Assembly (NCBI RefSeq): GCF_013744875.1
Contig: NZ_CP059399.1
Coordinates: 4,960,001-5,024,000, forward strand
DNA from: Nocardia huaxiensis
Lineage (GTDB): Bacteria > Actinomycetota > Actinomycetes > Mycobacteriales > Mycobacteriaceae
DNA length: 64,000 bases
Direction of reading: 5' to 3'
The notes under the pieces were generated by a model. It saw only the letters and a program-made list of their open reading frames with translations. It did no database searches and had not been told where the DNA came from. The translations under genes were made by a program, and so were the position numbers. Shown here in pieces: positions 1 to 8,442 of the stretch; positions within the stretch are counted from its first letter, which is position 1; the number at the start of each line of letters is the position of its first letter.

Positions 1-36
1 GATTTTCGGGTCGCTGAGCAGGTCGGATGCGTCCAT
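1..36 (-). CDS. 5' end of a divergent gene, unidentified
   Basis: An ATG on the minus strand at 36 opens a frame that stays open to the window edge (MDASDLLSDPKI). Only 12 residues are visible, so the product cannot be named. It diverges from the operon that starts at 143, and the spacer holds two inverted repeats, a layout typical of a self-regulating repressor such as TetR. That identity is inference from layout alone. No clear ribosome binding site precedes the ATG, so the start may be wrong. Confidence 0.35.
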   Translation of the reverse strand, partial: MDASDLLSDPKI

Positions 37-56
37 GTGTGAACACTATCACTTGT

Positions 57-100
57 CGGTACCAGTCAGTATCTGTACCGTCAGTGTCTGACTAGTCAGA
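57..100. promoter_or_regulatory. Paired inverted repeats in a divergent promoter
   Basis: CGGTAC (57-62) and GTACCG (75-80) form an inverted repeat with a 12-base spacer. A perfect 14-base palindrome, TCTGACTAGTCAGA, follows at 87-100. Both lie between the divergent starts at 36 and 143. Palindromes of this size in such a position are usual for TetR- or MarR-type operators; the regulator itself is not visible. Confidence 0.5.
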
Positions 101-142
101 TAACTGCAAGCTTGCTCGATCCCTATCGAGAGGACGAGTGCA

Positions 143-1093
143 ATGGACGGTTACACAGTCGACAGGAATGTGCCGTGGCCGGTGCCGATCTGGGACGCCG
201 ACAAGGTGCGGATGGTCGCGCAGGATCTCGGGTCCGGGGCGTACGCGGTGGTGGCCGATACGGCCGATGAGCAGACGGCGCTGGGGATTCCGCAGGCCAC
301 CTCGGGTGGATTCATTGTCGGCGCGGACGCGGTGCTGGTGATCGAATCCATGATGACCGCCGAGCTGGCGCGGCAGGTGCTGGATCTGGTGGCCGCGGCC
401 ACCGACAGGCCGATCCGGTTCGTGGGCATCACCTCCGATCATGGAGACCACTTCTTCGGCAACTACGTCATGCCGGAGAACGCGCGAATCATTCAGCACG
501 AGAACGCGTTTCGAGCCATCGAGGAAACGGGCATCGAGCCGCGCAAGCAGGCGCAGATCGGCTGGTTCGATCTGGGCAAGGGGATCGAGGAGGTGCGTTA
601 TCGGCCGGCGGATCTGCTGGTGCCGCCGGGCGGCAAGCTCACCGTCAATCTCGGTGGCGGCAAGTTCGTCGATGTGCTCGACCTCGGGCAGGGGCAGACA
701 CCGGGTGACCTGTGGTACCACGATCCGCAGGCCGGGGCGATCTATGCGGGCAATGCGTTCATCAGTGAAAAACCCGCCATCCCTTGGCTTCTCGACGGTG
801 TGGCGGAGCGTCCGGCGCGCACGCTGCGCAAGATCTTCGACTGGCTGCCCGAGGGCACCCGCATCGTGCCCGGCCACGGCCGGGTCACCGACAAGGAGGG
901 CATGCGGTTCTTCGTCGAGTACACCGAGCAGCTGGTCGAACGCGTGCAGGCTGCCGTCGCTCGGGGTCTGAGCCTGGAGGAAACCAAGCAGGCCGTGCCC
1001 ATGACCGAGTTCGACGTCGGCTACCCGCTGTTTCAGTGGCTGCACTTCGACGTCAATATCCCCTGCGCGTACACCGAAGCCCGGTCGGCCTGA
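143..1093 (+). CDS. MBL-fold metallo-hydrolase-like protein with altered metal site
   Basis: A 316-residue metallo-beta-lactamase-fold protein, first gene of a three-gene operon (143-2521). The start follows a GAGGACGAG ribosome site. The usual HxHxDH metal motif reads SDHGDH, so the first His is Ser while the second His, Asp and last His remain. The later Asp-bearing strand reads GNAFIS, and the C-terminal PGHGRV motif is kept. Known MBL proteins with such changes bind one metal or are non-catalytic. The substrate is unknown. Its neighbours, a hydroxyisobutyrate-dehydrogenase-like oxidoreductase and an OsmC protein, suggest small-molecule detoxification or catabolism, but this is inference. 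Confidence 0.8.
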   Translation: MDGYTVDRNVPWPVPIWDADKVRMVAQDLGSGAYAVVADTADEQTALGIPQATSGGFIVGADAVLVIESMMTAELARQVLDLVAAATDRPIRFVGITSDHGDHFFGNYVMPENARIIQHENAFRAIEETGIEPRKQAQIGWFDLGKGIEEVRYRPADLLVPPGGKLTVNLGGGKFVDVLDLGQGQTPGDLWYHDPQAGAIYAGNAFISEKPAIPWLLDGVAERPARTLRKIFDWLPEGTRIVPGHGRVTDKEGMRFFVEYTEQLVERVQAAVARGLSLEETKQAVPMTEFDVGYPLFQWLHFDVNIPCAYTEARSA

Positions 1094-1109
1094 CGGAACG
1101 GAGAAGTCA

Positions 1110-1970
1110 ATGGCGACAATCGGTTTCGTCGGACTGGGTGATATGGGATCACGCATGGTCCCGCACTTGCTGCGGGCGGGGCACTCCGTCCGGGTCTACG
1201 ACCTGGTGCCGGAGCGGATGGCCGACCTGGTTGCGCAGGGAGCGATCGGATCGGCCGATCCCGCCGACGCGGCGCGCGACGCCGACCTGGTGATCAGCGC
1301 GGTCATGTCCGCCGACATCCCGGCCGCGCACCTGGGGCCGAACGGCATCCTGTCCGCGCTACGTCCGGGCGCGGTGCTGGCTGTGCTGTCGACCACCACT
1401 CCCGCTGCGCTGCAACTGATCTCGACTGCCATGCCGAACGGCACCCACCTCGCGGACGCCACCCTCGTCGGTGGCGTGCGGTACGCGGCCGAAGCTGCGC
1501 TCACCATCCTGCTCGGGGGTGGCGACGAGGCGGTCACGGTGGCCGAGCCGATCCTCGCCGAATTCGGTGAAGTGGTCCGCGTCGGCCCGCTCGGCGCGGG
1601 CGTGGCCTGCAAACTCATCACCAATGTGGTGGTGATGGCCGCCGAAGCCGGCCTGCGCGAGGCCCTCGACCTGGCCGATTTCTTGGAAGCCGACTACACC
1701 ACGGTGATCAACTTGCTCGCTCGCGGCCCGATGGCCGCGGTGGTGAACCGGGCGCTGGATCGCGAAAACCCCAGGGCCCTGCGTGATTCCGCAGAAGACT
1801 TCGACACCCTGCTGGAAGCGGGCGGCGAAGATCTGCTGCCGATCTCCGCGGCCGGGCGACGCCGCCTGTGGGCCGCAGCCGAGGGCGATCCCGACCCGGT
1901 GTTCTACGACCTGACCACCCACCGGACCGCGCTGCCGCGCTTCCGGCTCATCGAAGGAGCTCGCCGATGA
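1110..1970 (+). CDS. NAD(P)-dependent beta-hydroxyacid dehydrogenase family protein
   Basis: A 286-residue protein of the 3-hydroxyisobutyrate dehydrogenase / 6-phosphogluconate dehydrogenase-like family. The N terminus carries the Rossmann dinucleotide motif GFVGLGDMGSRM at residues 5-16. The middle contains GPLGAGVACKLITN, corresponding to the catalytic-lysine segment (G-x-x-G-x-G-x-x-x-K-x-x-N), with the Lys in place. Length is normal for the family (about 290). It probably oxidises or reduces a small beta-hydroxyacid or semialdehyde with NAD(P). It follows the MBL gene by 16 bases and overlaps the OsmC gene by 4 (ATGA), so the three are co-translated. Confidence 0.85.
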   Translation: MATIGFVGLGDMGSRMVPHLLRAGHSVRVYDLVPERMADLVAQGAIGSADPADAARDADLVISAVMSADIPAAHLGPNGILSALRPGAVLAVLSTTTPAALQLISTAMPNGTHLADATLVGGVRYAAEAALTILLGGGDEAVTVAEPILAEFGEVVRVGPLGAGVACKLITNVVVMAAEAGLREALDLADFLEADYTTVINLLARGPMAAVVNRALDRENPRALRDSAEDFDTLLEAGGEDLLPISAAGRRRLWAAAEGDPDPVFYDLTTHRTALPRFRLIEGARR

Positions 1971-2521
1971 CCGTCGCCGATATCGACCCCGACGCCCTGC
2001 GCGCCACCGCCGACGCCGTCCGCCACGATCCGGTCAAGGGCCGCTTCACCTTCCGGGTGGACGGTGACTGGTACGGCGGTTTCCGGCTGCGCTCCCAGGT
2101 CGGCGCGCTCACCCACGCCGGTGAACTCGACACCGGCCGCGCCGGGCGCTTCACCCTGGCCGCCGACGAGCCCGCCGAGGTGCTCGGCACCGATACCGCC
2201 GTCTCCCCGGTGGAATACGTGCTGCAGGCGCTGGCGGGCTGCTACACCGTGACCTTGGCGAGCAATGCCGCCCTGCGCGGAATCGCCCTGCACGGAGTGC
2301 ATCTGGATCTGGAAGCCGACCTCGACCTGGCCGGATTCCTGGCGGTGGACCCGAACGCCCGGCCGGGCATCGGCGTCATCCGCGTCGCGGTGGCGCTCGA
2401 CGCCCCGGACTCGACCGACGCCGAGCTGGACGAGCTCGTGGAGGTGCTGCAACGACGGTCGGTCATCCGCGACACCCTGGTGAATCCCGTTGCGGTGGAA
2501 ACGGTGTGGCGGCGCGGCTGA
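1967..2521 (+). CDS. OsmC family protein
   Basis: A 184-residue OsmC/Ohr-fold protein starting in the ATGA overlap with the upstream dehydrogenase. The family signature is seen in SPVEYVLQALAGCYTVT, where the AGC Cys matches the first redox cysteine of peroxidatic OsmC proteins. The segment that normally holds the second cysteine reads RRSVIRDTL and has no Cys. The thiol-peroxidase cycle known for OsmC/Ohr would therefore need a different resolving thiol, and the protein may instead bind or modify an organic substrate. Third and last gene of the 143-2521 operon. Confidence 0.85.
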   Translation: MTVADIDPDALRATADAVRHDPVKGRFTFRVDGDWYGGFRLRSQVGALTHAGELDTGRAGRFTLAADEPAEVLGTDTAVSPVEYVLQALAGCYTVTLASNAALRGIALHGVHLDLEADLDLAGFLAVDPNARPGIGVIRVAVALDAPDSTDAELDELVEVLQRRSVIRDTLVNPVAVETVWRRG

Positions 2522-2613
2522 TCGCGGGTCGGGCGCGGCGCGTGCCGCTGCGGTCGCTGCGGCCGGTGCGGCCGGTGGTGACGAGCTGGACGGACGGCGG
2601 TTCAGCTGCCGGG

Positions 2614-3783
2614 CTACCGGCCGATCGACGCGAACGGGATGCCGAAGACCGCGCGCCGCTTGTCGTACTCGGTCAGCGTCCACATCCGTCGGTCCTGCGG
2701 CCGGTAGGTCAGATCTTCGGGGCCACCCAGCCGGATCTTGGTGTACCGCTTCGTTTTTCCGAGCTCGGCGCGATGGATCCAGCCGGGTTTGCGGTCGAAT
2801 TCGCTGGTGGTCAGCACGAATTCGCCGTCATGGGTGATCGCCCCGTTGATATTGGCGCGCGATGTCACGAACGCCGCGCTGGAGCGCACCGACGTGCCGG
2901 AGGACTCCAGCGTGTCGTTCTCGCGTAGGTTCCAGCGCACGATGCGGGCCTCGGCCGGGCGCGTCGAGGACACGCCGTCGCGGTCCTTCTGGTATTCGGC
3001 GGTGACGAGGGTGTTCGGTGAGGTGGTGCGGTCGAGGCTGACGCACGAGACGCGCAGCGGCTGGGTGACCAGCGGGGGCCGGTAGTAGCCGAGCTGCGGA
3101 ATCGCGAACCGGTAGTCCGCGGCGAATGCCTTCTTGCCCTTCATCCCGATCACCCGCTGCGTGGGATCGGGTTCGGTGCGCCAGATGTGGTGCAGGTCGA
3201 AAACGCGAATCGCGTTGGTGTCGGCGACATACAGCTTGTAGCCGATCCACGCGAGACCGCCGGCGTGCGACACCGCCGCGTGAAAGCCGCCCTCGCGGTC
3301 GGGGACGACCAGCAGGACATGCCGGTACTCGGGTTTGTCGGGGTTGTCGTAGTTGACGAAGGTCACGCGGCTGCCGCGATTCACGCCGTGATGACCCTTG
3401 TCGTCGTACCAGCTCGCGGCGATGATTCGATGCTCGCCGAACGTGCCGTCGGCGTCCGCGTCCCAGGATCCGGTGAGCCCCTGCGGAATCCACGTCGTCC
3501 CGCGGCTGTCCTGCTTGTTCCACAGGAATCCGATCGAGTCGCTCGTCGGCAGGTTGCGTGAGGTCGGCCGGGCGCTGTGGTTGACCTCGGCCATCACCTC
3601 CGCCATGGGTGCGTGATTCGCCGTGGGGATCTTGTCGGCCAGCTCGGCGACGTGTTCGGTGAAGGCGTCCACGCGGTCGTCGAGGGTGAAACTGGTGAAG
3701 GACGAGTCGATTTCGGTCGGCTGGAACTTCGCGGCATCCGTGGACAGCAGCCGGGACACGAGCCCGGCGCCAGGAATGGGCAT
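2614..3783 (-). CDS. Hypothetical protein, probably beta-propeller-like
   Basis: A 389-residue protein with a clear start: AAGGAG lies 8 bases upstream of the ATG at 3783. No signal peptide or membrane helix is visible. The middle has Gly/Asp-rich, Trp-containing strands (GLTGSWDADADG, SHAGGLAWIGYKLYVAD, LGGPEDLTY) typical of bladed beta structures, and several segments read like propeller blades. No catalytic motif is recognised. It is transcribed alone, convergent with the OsmC operon and separated from the MFS gene, so neighbours give no clue to its role. Confidence 0.7.
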   Translation of the reverse strand: MPIPGAGLVSRLLSTDAAKFQPTEIDSSFTSFTLDDRVDAFTEHVAELADKIPTANHAPMAEVMAEVNHSARPTSRNLPTSDSIGFLWNKQDSRGTTWIPQGLTGSWDADADGTFGEHRIIAASWYDDKGHHGVNRGSRVTFVNYDNPDKPEYRHVLLVVPDREGGFHAAVSHAGGLAWIGYKLYVADTNAIRVFDLHHIWRTEPDPTQRVIGMKGKKAFAADYRFAIPQLGYYRPPLVTQPLRVSCVSLDRTTSPNTLVTAEYQKDRDGVSSTRPAEARIVRWNLRENDTLESSGTSVRSSAAFVTSRANINGAITHDGEFVLTTSEFDRKPGWIHRAELGKTKRYTKIRLGGPEDLTYRPQDRRMWTLTEYDKRRAVFGIPFASIGR

Positions 3784-3895
3784 GGGGAACTCCTTGCGAG
3801 GAAGTGATCACCCTGCAGGGCCGGTCCTGGCTAGCCGTCTCCCAGTATACCGAGAGGCGGCCGCTCAGCTCAGTTCTGTTCTTGTCCAACGCCTC

Positions 3896-5161
3896 TCACC
3901 GGCGATGGGTCTCATACATCCGTAGGCCGACGGCGAGCGCGGTGGCGGCGCTGACGGCGCCGGCCGCCCACACCGCCGCGTGCAGGCCGAGCAGATCGGC
4001 GACGATGCCGCCGAGAATCGCGCCGACGGCGTAGCCGAGGTCGCGCCAGACGCGGTAGACGCCGACGGCGCGGCCGCGCCAGATCGGATGGGCCACATCG
4101 CCGATCACCGCGAGCAGGGTCGGGTAGACCATGGCCGTGCCCGCGCCGAGCAGGATGGTGCCCGCCGCCCAGCCGGGAAAGCTGTGGGAGGCGGCGATCA
4201 GAGCCAGGGCGGCGGCTTGGACGGCCATGCCGGTGGTGATGAGGTGTTTGCGGCCGATGCGGTCCGACAGCGCTCCGGTGACCAATTGTCCTGCGCCCCA
4301 GACTCCGGGGTAGAGCGCGAACAGCAGCCCGATCTGGCCGATGTCGAGGTCGGCGGTGGCGAACAGGAGCGGGAACAGCCCCCACGACAGACCGAAGTTG
4401 AGGTTGTTCACCAGACCGGCGAGGCTGGCCGAGGACAGGGCGGGTTCCGCGACGCTGGTTTGCACGGCGATCTGGCGGTCGGTCAGCCCGGCATGCAGAT
4501 GGTCGTGCAGTCCGTCGGCGCGCGGGGTGTGCCGGGTCGCCTCGAGCTGTGCGTGGCCCCGGGTCTCGTGCACGAAGATTCCGGAAATCGCCAGGGCCAG
4601 TGCGGTATAGGCGAGGCCGAGCAGGAACGGCGCGGGGCGCAGCCCGTAGTGTTCGGCGAGGAAGCCGGCGAGCAGTGAGCTGATCGCGACGGCTCCGTAG
4701 CCGGCGGCCTCGTTGAGTCCCATGGCCAGGCCGCGGCGTGCGGGTCCGACCAGGTCGATCTTCATGACCACGGTGGTCGACCAGGTGAGGCCCTGATTGA
4801 TGCCCAGCAGCATGTTCGCGGCCACCACCCACCACCAGTTCGGCGCGGCGATGAGCAGCAACGGCACGGGCACGGCGAACAGCCAGCCGGCCAGCAGCAC
4901 CGGTTTGCGGCCGTAGCGGTCGGAGAAGGTCCCGGCGAAGTAGTTGGCGATGGCCTTGGTGATTCCGAAGGCCGCCACGTAGGTGAAGATGACGGTGTAA
5001 CCGGTGAGGCCGAAACCGGATTCGGCGAGTAGCGGCAGGACGGTCTGCTGCTGGCCGACCATGCCGCCGACCAGTGCGTTGACCGCCACGAGCAAGGCGA
5101 ACTGAGAGGCGTTCTCCCGCAATCCCAATACCGGGGTGCGCATAGTGCCGCGCAGGCTCAT
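3896..5161 (-). CDS. MFS transporter linked to persulfide metabolism
   Basis: A 421-residue major facilitator permease with about 12 hydrophobic segments. The family loop motif appears twice, as SDRYGRKP between helices 2 and 3 and SDRIGRKH between helices 8 and 9, one per half. The start MSLRGTMRTP is fixed by a 4-base overlap (ATGA) with the upstream persulfide-dioxygenase gene; an in-frame extension upstream of this ATG lies inside that gene and is not used. Coupling to an ETHE1-like/rhodanese enzyme suggests movement of a sulfur compound such as sulfite, thiosulfate or a persulfide. The substrate is inference. Confidence 0.85.
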   Translation of the reverse strand: MSLRGTMRTPVLGLRENASQFALLVAVNALVGGMVGQQQTVLPLLAESGFGLTGYTVIFTYVAAFGITKAIANYFAGTFSDRYGRKPVLLAGWLFAVPVPLLLIAAPNWWWVVAANMLLGINQGLTWSTTVVMKIDLVGPARRGLAMGLNEAAGYGAVAISSLLAGFLAEHYGLRPAPFLLGLAYTALALAISGIFVHETRGHAQLEATRHTPRADGLHDHLHAGLTDRQIAVQTSVAEPALSSASLAGLVNNLNFGLSWGLFPLLFATADLDIGQIGLLFALYPGVWGAGQLVTGALSDRIGRKHLITTGMAVQAAALALIAASHSFPGWAAGTILLGAGTAMVYPTLLAVIGDVAHPIWRGRAVGVYRVWRDLGYAVGAILGGIVADLLGLHAAVWAAGAVSAATALAVGLRMYETHRR

Positions 5162-6528
5162 GATCCGGCCCGCAGTTCCTGCCCGATGGCGCGCGTGTAG
5201 TCGCCCGCGCCACCATCGAGGACCTGAATTCCGGTGCGGCCGTGGTGTTCCAGGATGCTCGCGGCGGTCATGGCGCGCTCGCCGTGGCCGCACATGACCA
5301 GCACGGGGCCGGCGGGCAGCTCGATCAGCTGCTCGGTGAGTGCGCCGAGTTCGATATTGCGCGCGCCGGGGACGTGTCCGGTGGTGAACTCGCCGTGCTG
5401 GCGGACGTCCAGCACGATGCGCGCCGACTGCGGCGAGAGCTGTGCGGCGGCAGCAGGATTCACCAGGGTGGTGCCGGTCGGCCGTGGCCAGGACGGCATT
5501 CCGCCGGACAGCTCGCCCGCGAGGGCGTCGAAGCCGACTTTGGCTGCCTCCCAGACGATGTCGCCGGCGTCCTGGCCGGCGCCGCGGACGATGACGACGG
5601 GCCGGTTCGGATCCGCCAGCCAGCCGAGCCAGGTCGCGAACACCGGGCGCAGCGTGATCGACAGCGCACCGGGTATGTGCCCGGCGGCGAAGTCGGCGGC
5701 GGTTCGCACGTCCACCACCTGGGCTCCGTCGGACATCAGTGCGGTGACCTCGGCGGCGGTGAGCGGGGCGAGGGCCGGTGTGGCGCCGAGTACGGCCGGG
5801 CCCCTGTGATTGACCTCCGCCAAGCGCAGAAAATAGTCCGGGAAGGTGCCCATCGAGGCGAGTAGCGCGGCGACGAAGGCGTCCTCGGTCTCGAGTTGGA
5901 GCAGCGGGTTGGTGGCGCGCTCCTGTCCGATGGTGCTCACCCGTTCCCCGCCGGCCGCCGACGAGCAGAACGAGCCCGCACCGTGCGTCGGCCACACCGG
6001 TGTCTCATCGGGCAGCTCCATGAGCCGCCGCAGCGAATGAAACTGCGCCCGCGCCAAGGGAATCGTCTGATCGGGGCGCACCAGGTCGGTGCGTCCGGCG
6101 GTGCCCACCATCAGCGATCCGCCGGTGAATACGCCCAGCAGCCGATCCTGGTCCAGCAGCAGATAGGACAGGTGCTCGGGGGAGTGTCCGGGCGTGGCCA
6201 GGGCTTGCAGGGAGAGCGCGCCGAGGGCGAGCGTATCCCCGTCGCTGAGTCCGGTGACGTCGAATCCGCGCGGCCCGACCTCGGGCGCGATGACCTGTGC
6301 GCCTTCGGTTTCCGCCAGTTCGCGCACGCCGGAGATGAAGTCCGCGTGCATGTGCGTCTCGACGGCGTAGGCGATCCGCAGCCCGCGCCGGCGCGCTTGC
6401 TCGCGCACCTGCCGCAGATCGCGTTCGGGGTCGAGCACCAGGGCCCGGCCGTCACCCAGGTCCAGTAGATAGGTCGAGTTCCCCAGCCCCTCGTCGATGA
6501 CGGGAACGAGGGTGAAGTCGGTCGGCAT
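5158..6528 (-). CDS. Persulfide dioxygenase-like MBL protein fused to two rhodanese domains
   Basis: A 456-residue fusion. Residues 1-245 are an ETHE1/glyoxalase-II-like MBL domain with the metal motif THMHAD near residue 60 and a downstream PGHSPEH. Residues ~265-355 form a first rhodanese domain whose active-site Cys position reads VRGAG, so it is catalytically dead. Residues ~365-450 are a second rhodanese with an intact Cys loop (CGHGERA). Such fusions oxidise glutathione or low-molecular-weight persulfide to sulfite and pass sulfane sulfur on. It diverges from the ArsR-rhodanese gene at 6666, its likely regulator, and is co-translated with the MFS gene. Confidence 0.88.
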   Translation of the reverse strand: MPTDFTLVPVIDEGLGNSTYLLDLGDGRALVLDPERDLRQVREQARRRGLRIAYAVETHMHADFISGVRELAETEGAQVIAPEVGPRGFDVTGLSDGDTLALGALSLQALATPGHSPEHLSYLLLDQDRLLGVFTGGSLMVGTAGRTDLVRPDQTIPLARAQFHSLRRLMELPDETPVWPTHGAGSFCSSAAGGERVSTIGQERATNPLLQLETEDAFVAALLASMGTFPDYFLRLAEVNHRGPAVLGATPALAPLTAAEVTALMSDGAQVVDVRTAADFAAGHIPGALSITLRPVFATWLGWLADPNRPVVIVRGAGQDAGDIVWEAAKVGFDALAGELSGGMPSWPRPTGTTLVNPAAAAQLSPQSARIVLDVRQHGEFTTGHVPGARNIELGALTEQLIELPAGPVLVMCGHGERAMTAASILEHHGRTGIQVLDGGAGDYTRAIGQELRAGS

Positions 6529-6550
6529 CGCGGCACTCCTGAGTAGACCT

Positions 6551-6590
6551 TATTCCATAAAAGTGTGGAATATTGAGGTACCCTATTCCA
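6551..6590. promoter_or_regulatory. ArsR-type operator, TATTCCA repeats
   Basis: TATTCCA (6551-6557) and TGGAATA (6566-6572) form a perfect 7-base inverted repeat with an 8-base spacer. A third TATTCCA half-site sits at 6584-6590. All lie in the AT-rich divergent promoter between the persulfide-dioxygenase gene and the ArsR-rhodanese gene. Position and symmetry fit an ArsR-family operator controlling both directions. Confidence 0.65.
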
Positions 6591-6665
6591 TGGTTCCCTG
6601 GAAGAGCAAGGTAGAGGCTGTCGCGAAGAGCGCGATAGGCTTTCCCCGGACGATGGGAGAAGTCG

Positions 6666-7340
6666 ATGGGCGGTGACAAGCGCGCACGAAAGGCGGCGCT
6701 GTACGAGGCGTTCGCGGCCAGCGGCAAGGCCCTGGCCAATGGCAAACGACTGGAATTGCTGGACCTGCTGGCCCAGGGCGAGCGCACCGTGGAAGCCCTC
6801 GCGGCAGCCGCCGGATTGAATCTGACGACCGCTTCGGCGCATCTGCAGACGCTCAAGCACGCCGGGTTCGTCACCGCTCGCCGGGACGGCGTGCGCATCC
6901 ACTATCGCCTCGCCGGGGAGGACGTCGCACAGCTTTTCGCCTTGCTGCGCAAGGTCGCCGAAACACATCAGGAGTCCGTGACGCCGGCCCGCGAACGCTA
7001 TCTCGGCTCCGGTGACGGCCGGGAGATGACCCGCGAGGATCTGCTCGCCCGCGCCGCCGCCGATGAGGTCCTCGTCCTGGATGTGCGCCCCGCCCCGGAG
7101 TTCGCGGCCGGGCATATTCCGGGCGCGGTGAGCATCCCCGTCGAGGAGCTGGCCGAGCGGATCGACGAACTGCCTGCCGACACCGAGATCGTCGTGTACT
7201 GCCGCGGCGAATACTGCGTGCTGGCCTATGACGCGGTCCGGTTGCTCACCGAGCGTGGTCGCCGCGCGATCCGCCTGCACGACGGCATGCTCGAATGGCG
7301 GCTGGCGGATCTGCCTGTCGACGCAGCCGTCTCGATGTAG
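6666..7340 (+). CDS. ArsR family regulator fused to rhodanese domain
   Basis: A 224-residue protein. Residues 1-100 are an ArsR winged helix (recognition region LNLTTASAHLQTLKHAGFV). Residues ~125-220 are a rhodanese domain with DVRPAPEFAAGHIPGA and the Cys loop CRGEYC, so the sulfur-accepting Cys is present. The fused rhodanese probably senses persulfide or another reactive sulfur species and modulates DNA binding; this follows from the architecture and from the adjacent persulfide dioxygenase. The ATG follows GGGAGAAG. It is divergent from the 5158-6528 gene across the TATTCCA operator. Confidence 0.88.
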   Translation: MGGDKRARKAALYEAFAASGKALANGKRLELLDLLAQGERTVEALAAAAGLNLTTASAHLQTLKHAGFVTARRDGVRIHYRLAGEDVAQLFALLRKVAETHQESVTPARERYLGSGDGREMTREDLLARAAADEVLVLDVRPAPEFAAGHIPGAVSIPVEELAERIDELPADTEIVVYCRGEYCVLAYDAVRLLTERGRRAIRLHDGMLEWRLADLPVDAAVSM

Positions 7341-7365
7341 TCATTTCGTATTGCCCCGAGGCGGT

Positions 7366-8070
7366 TCAGTGGTCGCAGCAGGCGCACTCGTGCTCGAGCG
7401 TCGTGCCGGCGGCGCCGAGAACGGCTGGAGACGGGCAGCAGGGGTCGCCGCGCCACGCGTTCATGCCTTCTTTGACAGCGATACCGGCAATGACGAGCGC
7501 GGCGATCGGGTCGGCCCACGACCAGCCGAACATGCTGTTGAACAGCAGCCCGGCCAGCAGCACCGCCGACAGGTAGGTGCACAGCAGGGTCTGCTTGGAA
7601 TCGGCGACAGCGGAAGCGGATCCGAGTTCACGTCCGGCGCGGCGCTGCGCCCACGACAGCACGGGCATCACCGCCAGACTGGCCGCGGCCAAGGCGATCC
7701 CGATCGGCGAATGCCGCGCTTCACCGCCGCCGAGCAGGCCGCGCACGGAATCGACGGTGACGTAGGCGGCCAGCGCGAAGAAGGAGAACGCGATCATCCG
7801 CAGCGCGGCCTTCTCCCGTTGCTCGGGATCACGGCCGGCGAACTGCCACGCGACCGCTGCCGCGGAGGACACTTCGATCACCGAGTCCAGGCCGAACCCG
7901 ATCAGCGCGGTGGAAGAAACACGGGCGCCCTCGCTGAGCGCGATGATCGCCTCGATGACGTTGTAGGTGATGGTTGCCGCGACCAACCATCGAATCCGCC
8001 GCGCCAGCAGCGCTTTTCGCTGTGGCGTGACCGCTGCGGACAGTGACGGCACACTCGATGACCGCGACAT
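7366..8070 (-). CDS. Cation diffusion facilitator-like membrane transporter
   Basis: A 234-residue protein with about six membrane helices. CDF-type Asp residues sit in helices 2 and 5 (GFGLDSVIEV and SWADPIAALV). It lacks the cytoplasmic C-terminal domain of full CDF proteins and ends in a Cys-rich tail (GDPCCPS and HECACCDH), probably a soft-metal ligand patch. The start at 8070 is set by a TGATG overlap with the upstream ArsR gene; an in-frame ATG at 8103 is possible but less likely. With its CmtR-like partner it probably exports Cd, Pb or a similar metal. Confidence 0.8.
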   Translation of the reverse strand: MSRSSSVPSLSAAVTPQRKALLARRIRWLVAATITYNVIEAIIALSEGARVSSTALIGFGLDSVIEVSSAAAVAWQFAGRDPEQREKAALRMIAFSFFALAAYVTVDSVRGLLGGGEARHSPIGIALAAASLAVMPVLSWAQRRAGRELGSASAVADSKQTLLCTYLSAVLLAGLLFNSMFGWSWADPIAALVIAGIAVKEGMNAWRGDPCCPSPAVLGAAGTTLEHECACCDH

Positions 8071-8411
8071 CAGCAGCACCCCTGCGAGGAGTCCGGGCAG
8101 CACGCCGGATCCACGGCCAGCACCAGCCCGGTCAGATCATCGAGGGCCCGCCCGATCCGGGCATCGGCCAGCTCGTAGCGCGAGCGCCGGCCCTCGGGCA
8201 CCGCCACCACCAGCCCGCAACCGCGCAGGCACGCAAGATGATTCGACAGGATCTGCCGCGAGACGCCGATCTGCTCGGCGAGATCCGACGGGTAACCCGG
8301 GGCATGTCGCAGGCTCAGCAGAATCTGAGTGCGAGTCGGGTCCGAGAGGGCATGGCCGAAGCGGGCCAGTGCGTCACGGTGCAGCAAGGTGTCCACACCG
8401 TGACGGTACAT
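8070..8411 (-). CDS. CmtR-like ArsR family metal sensor
   Basis: A 113-residue ArsR protein. The segment SNHLACLRGCGLV matches the metal-binding recognition helix of Mycobacterium tuberculosis CmtR, placing Cys61 and Cys65 where that sensor binds Cd/Pb. The C terminus adds four Cys (104, 105, 112, 113), and CmtR likewise uses a C-terminal Cys as third ligand. It is therefore a probable Cd(II)/Pb(II)-responsive repressor of itself and the coupled transporter. In mycobacteria CmtR controls a P-type ATPase; here the partner is a CDF-like protein. Confidence 0.85.
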   Translation of the reverse strand: MYRHGVDTLLHRDALARFGHALSDPTRTQILLSLRHAPGYPSDLAEQIGVSRQILSNHLACLRGCGLVVAVPEGRRSRYELADARIGRALDDLTGLVLAVDPACCPDSSQGCC

Positions 8412-8442
8412 CAGAAACTGTATTCAGAGAATTCTGTACCGT
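8403..8442. promoter_or_regulatory. Inverted repeat over the cmtR-like start
   Basis: ACGGTAC (8403-8409) and GTACCGT (8436-8442) are an inverted repeat around an AT-rich centre that contains the palindrome AGAATTCT (8428-8435). It overlaps the start codon of the CmtR-like gene and faces the YCII gene, so it could be the operator of this sensor. No binding evidence exists. Confidence 0.4.

Noticed and set aside
2535..2548. GCGGC/GCCGC hairpin between the OsmC gene and the 2614 gene
   Set aside because: Short stem, no U-run, surrounded by similar GC repeats; not supported as a terminator.
5162..5995. N-terminal extension that would make the MFS protein 699 residues
   Set aside because: The extra part lies inside the persulfide-dioxygenase gene in another frame and is Arg/Gly-rich; the ATGA overlap at 5158-5161 gives the natural start.
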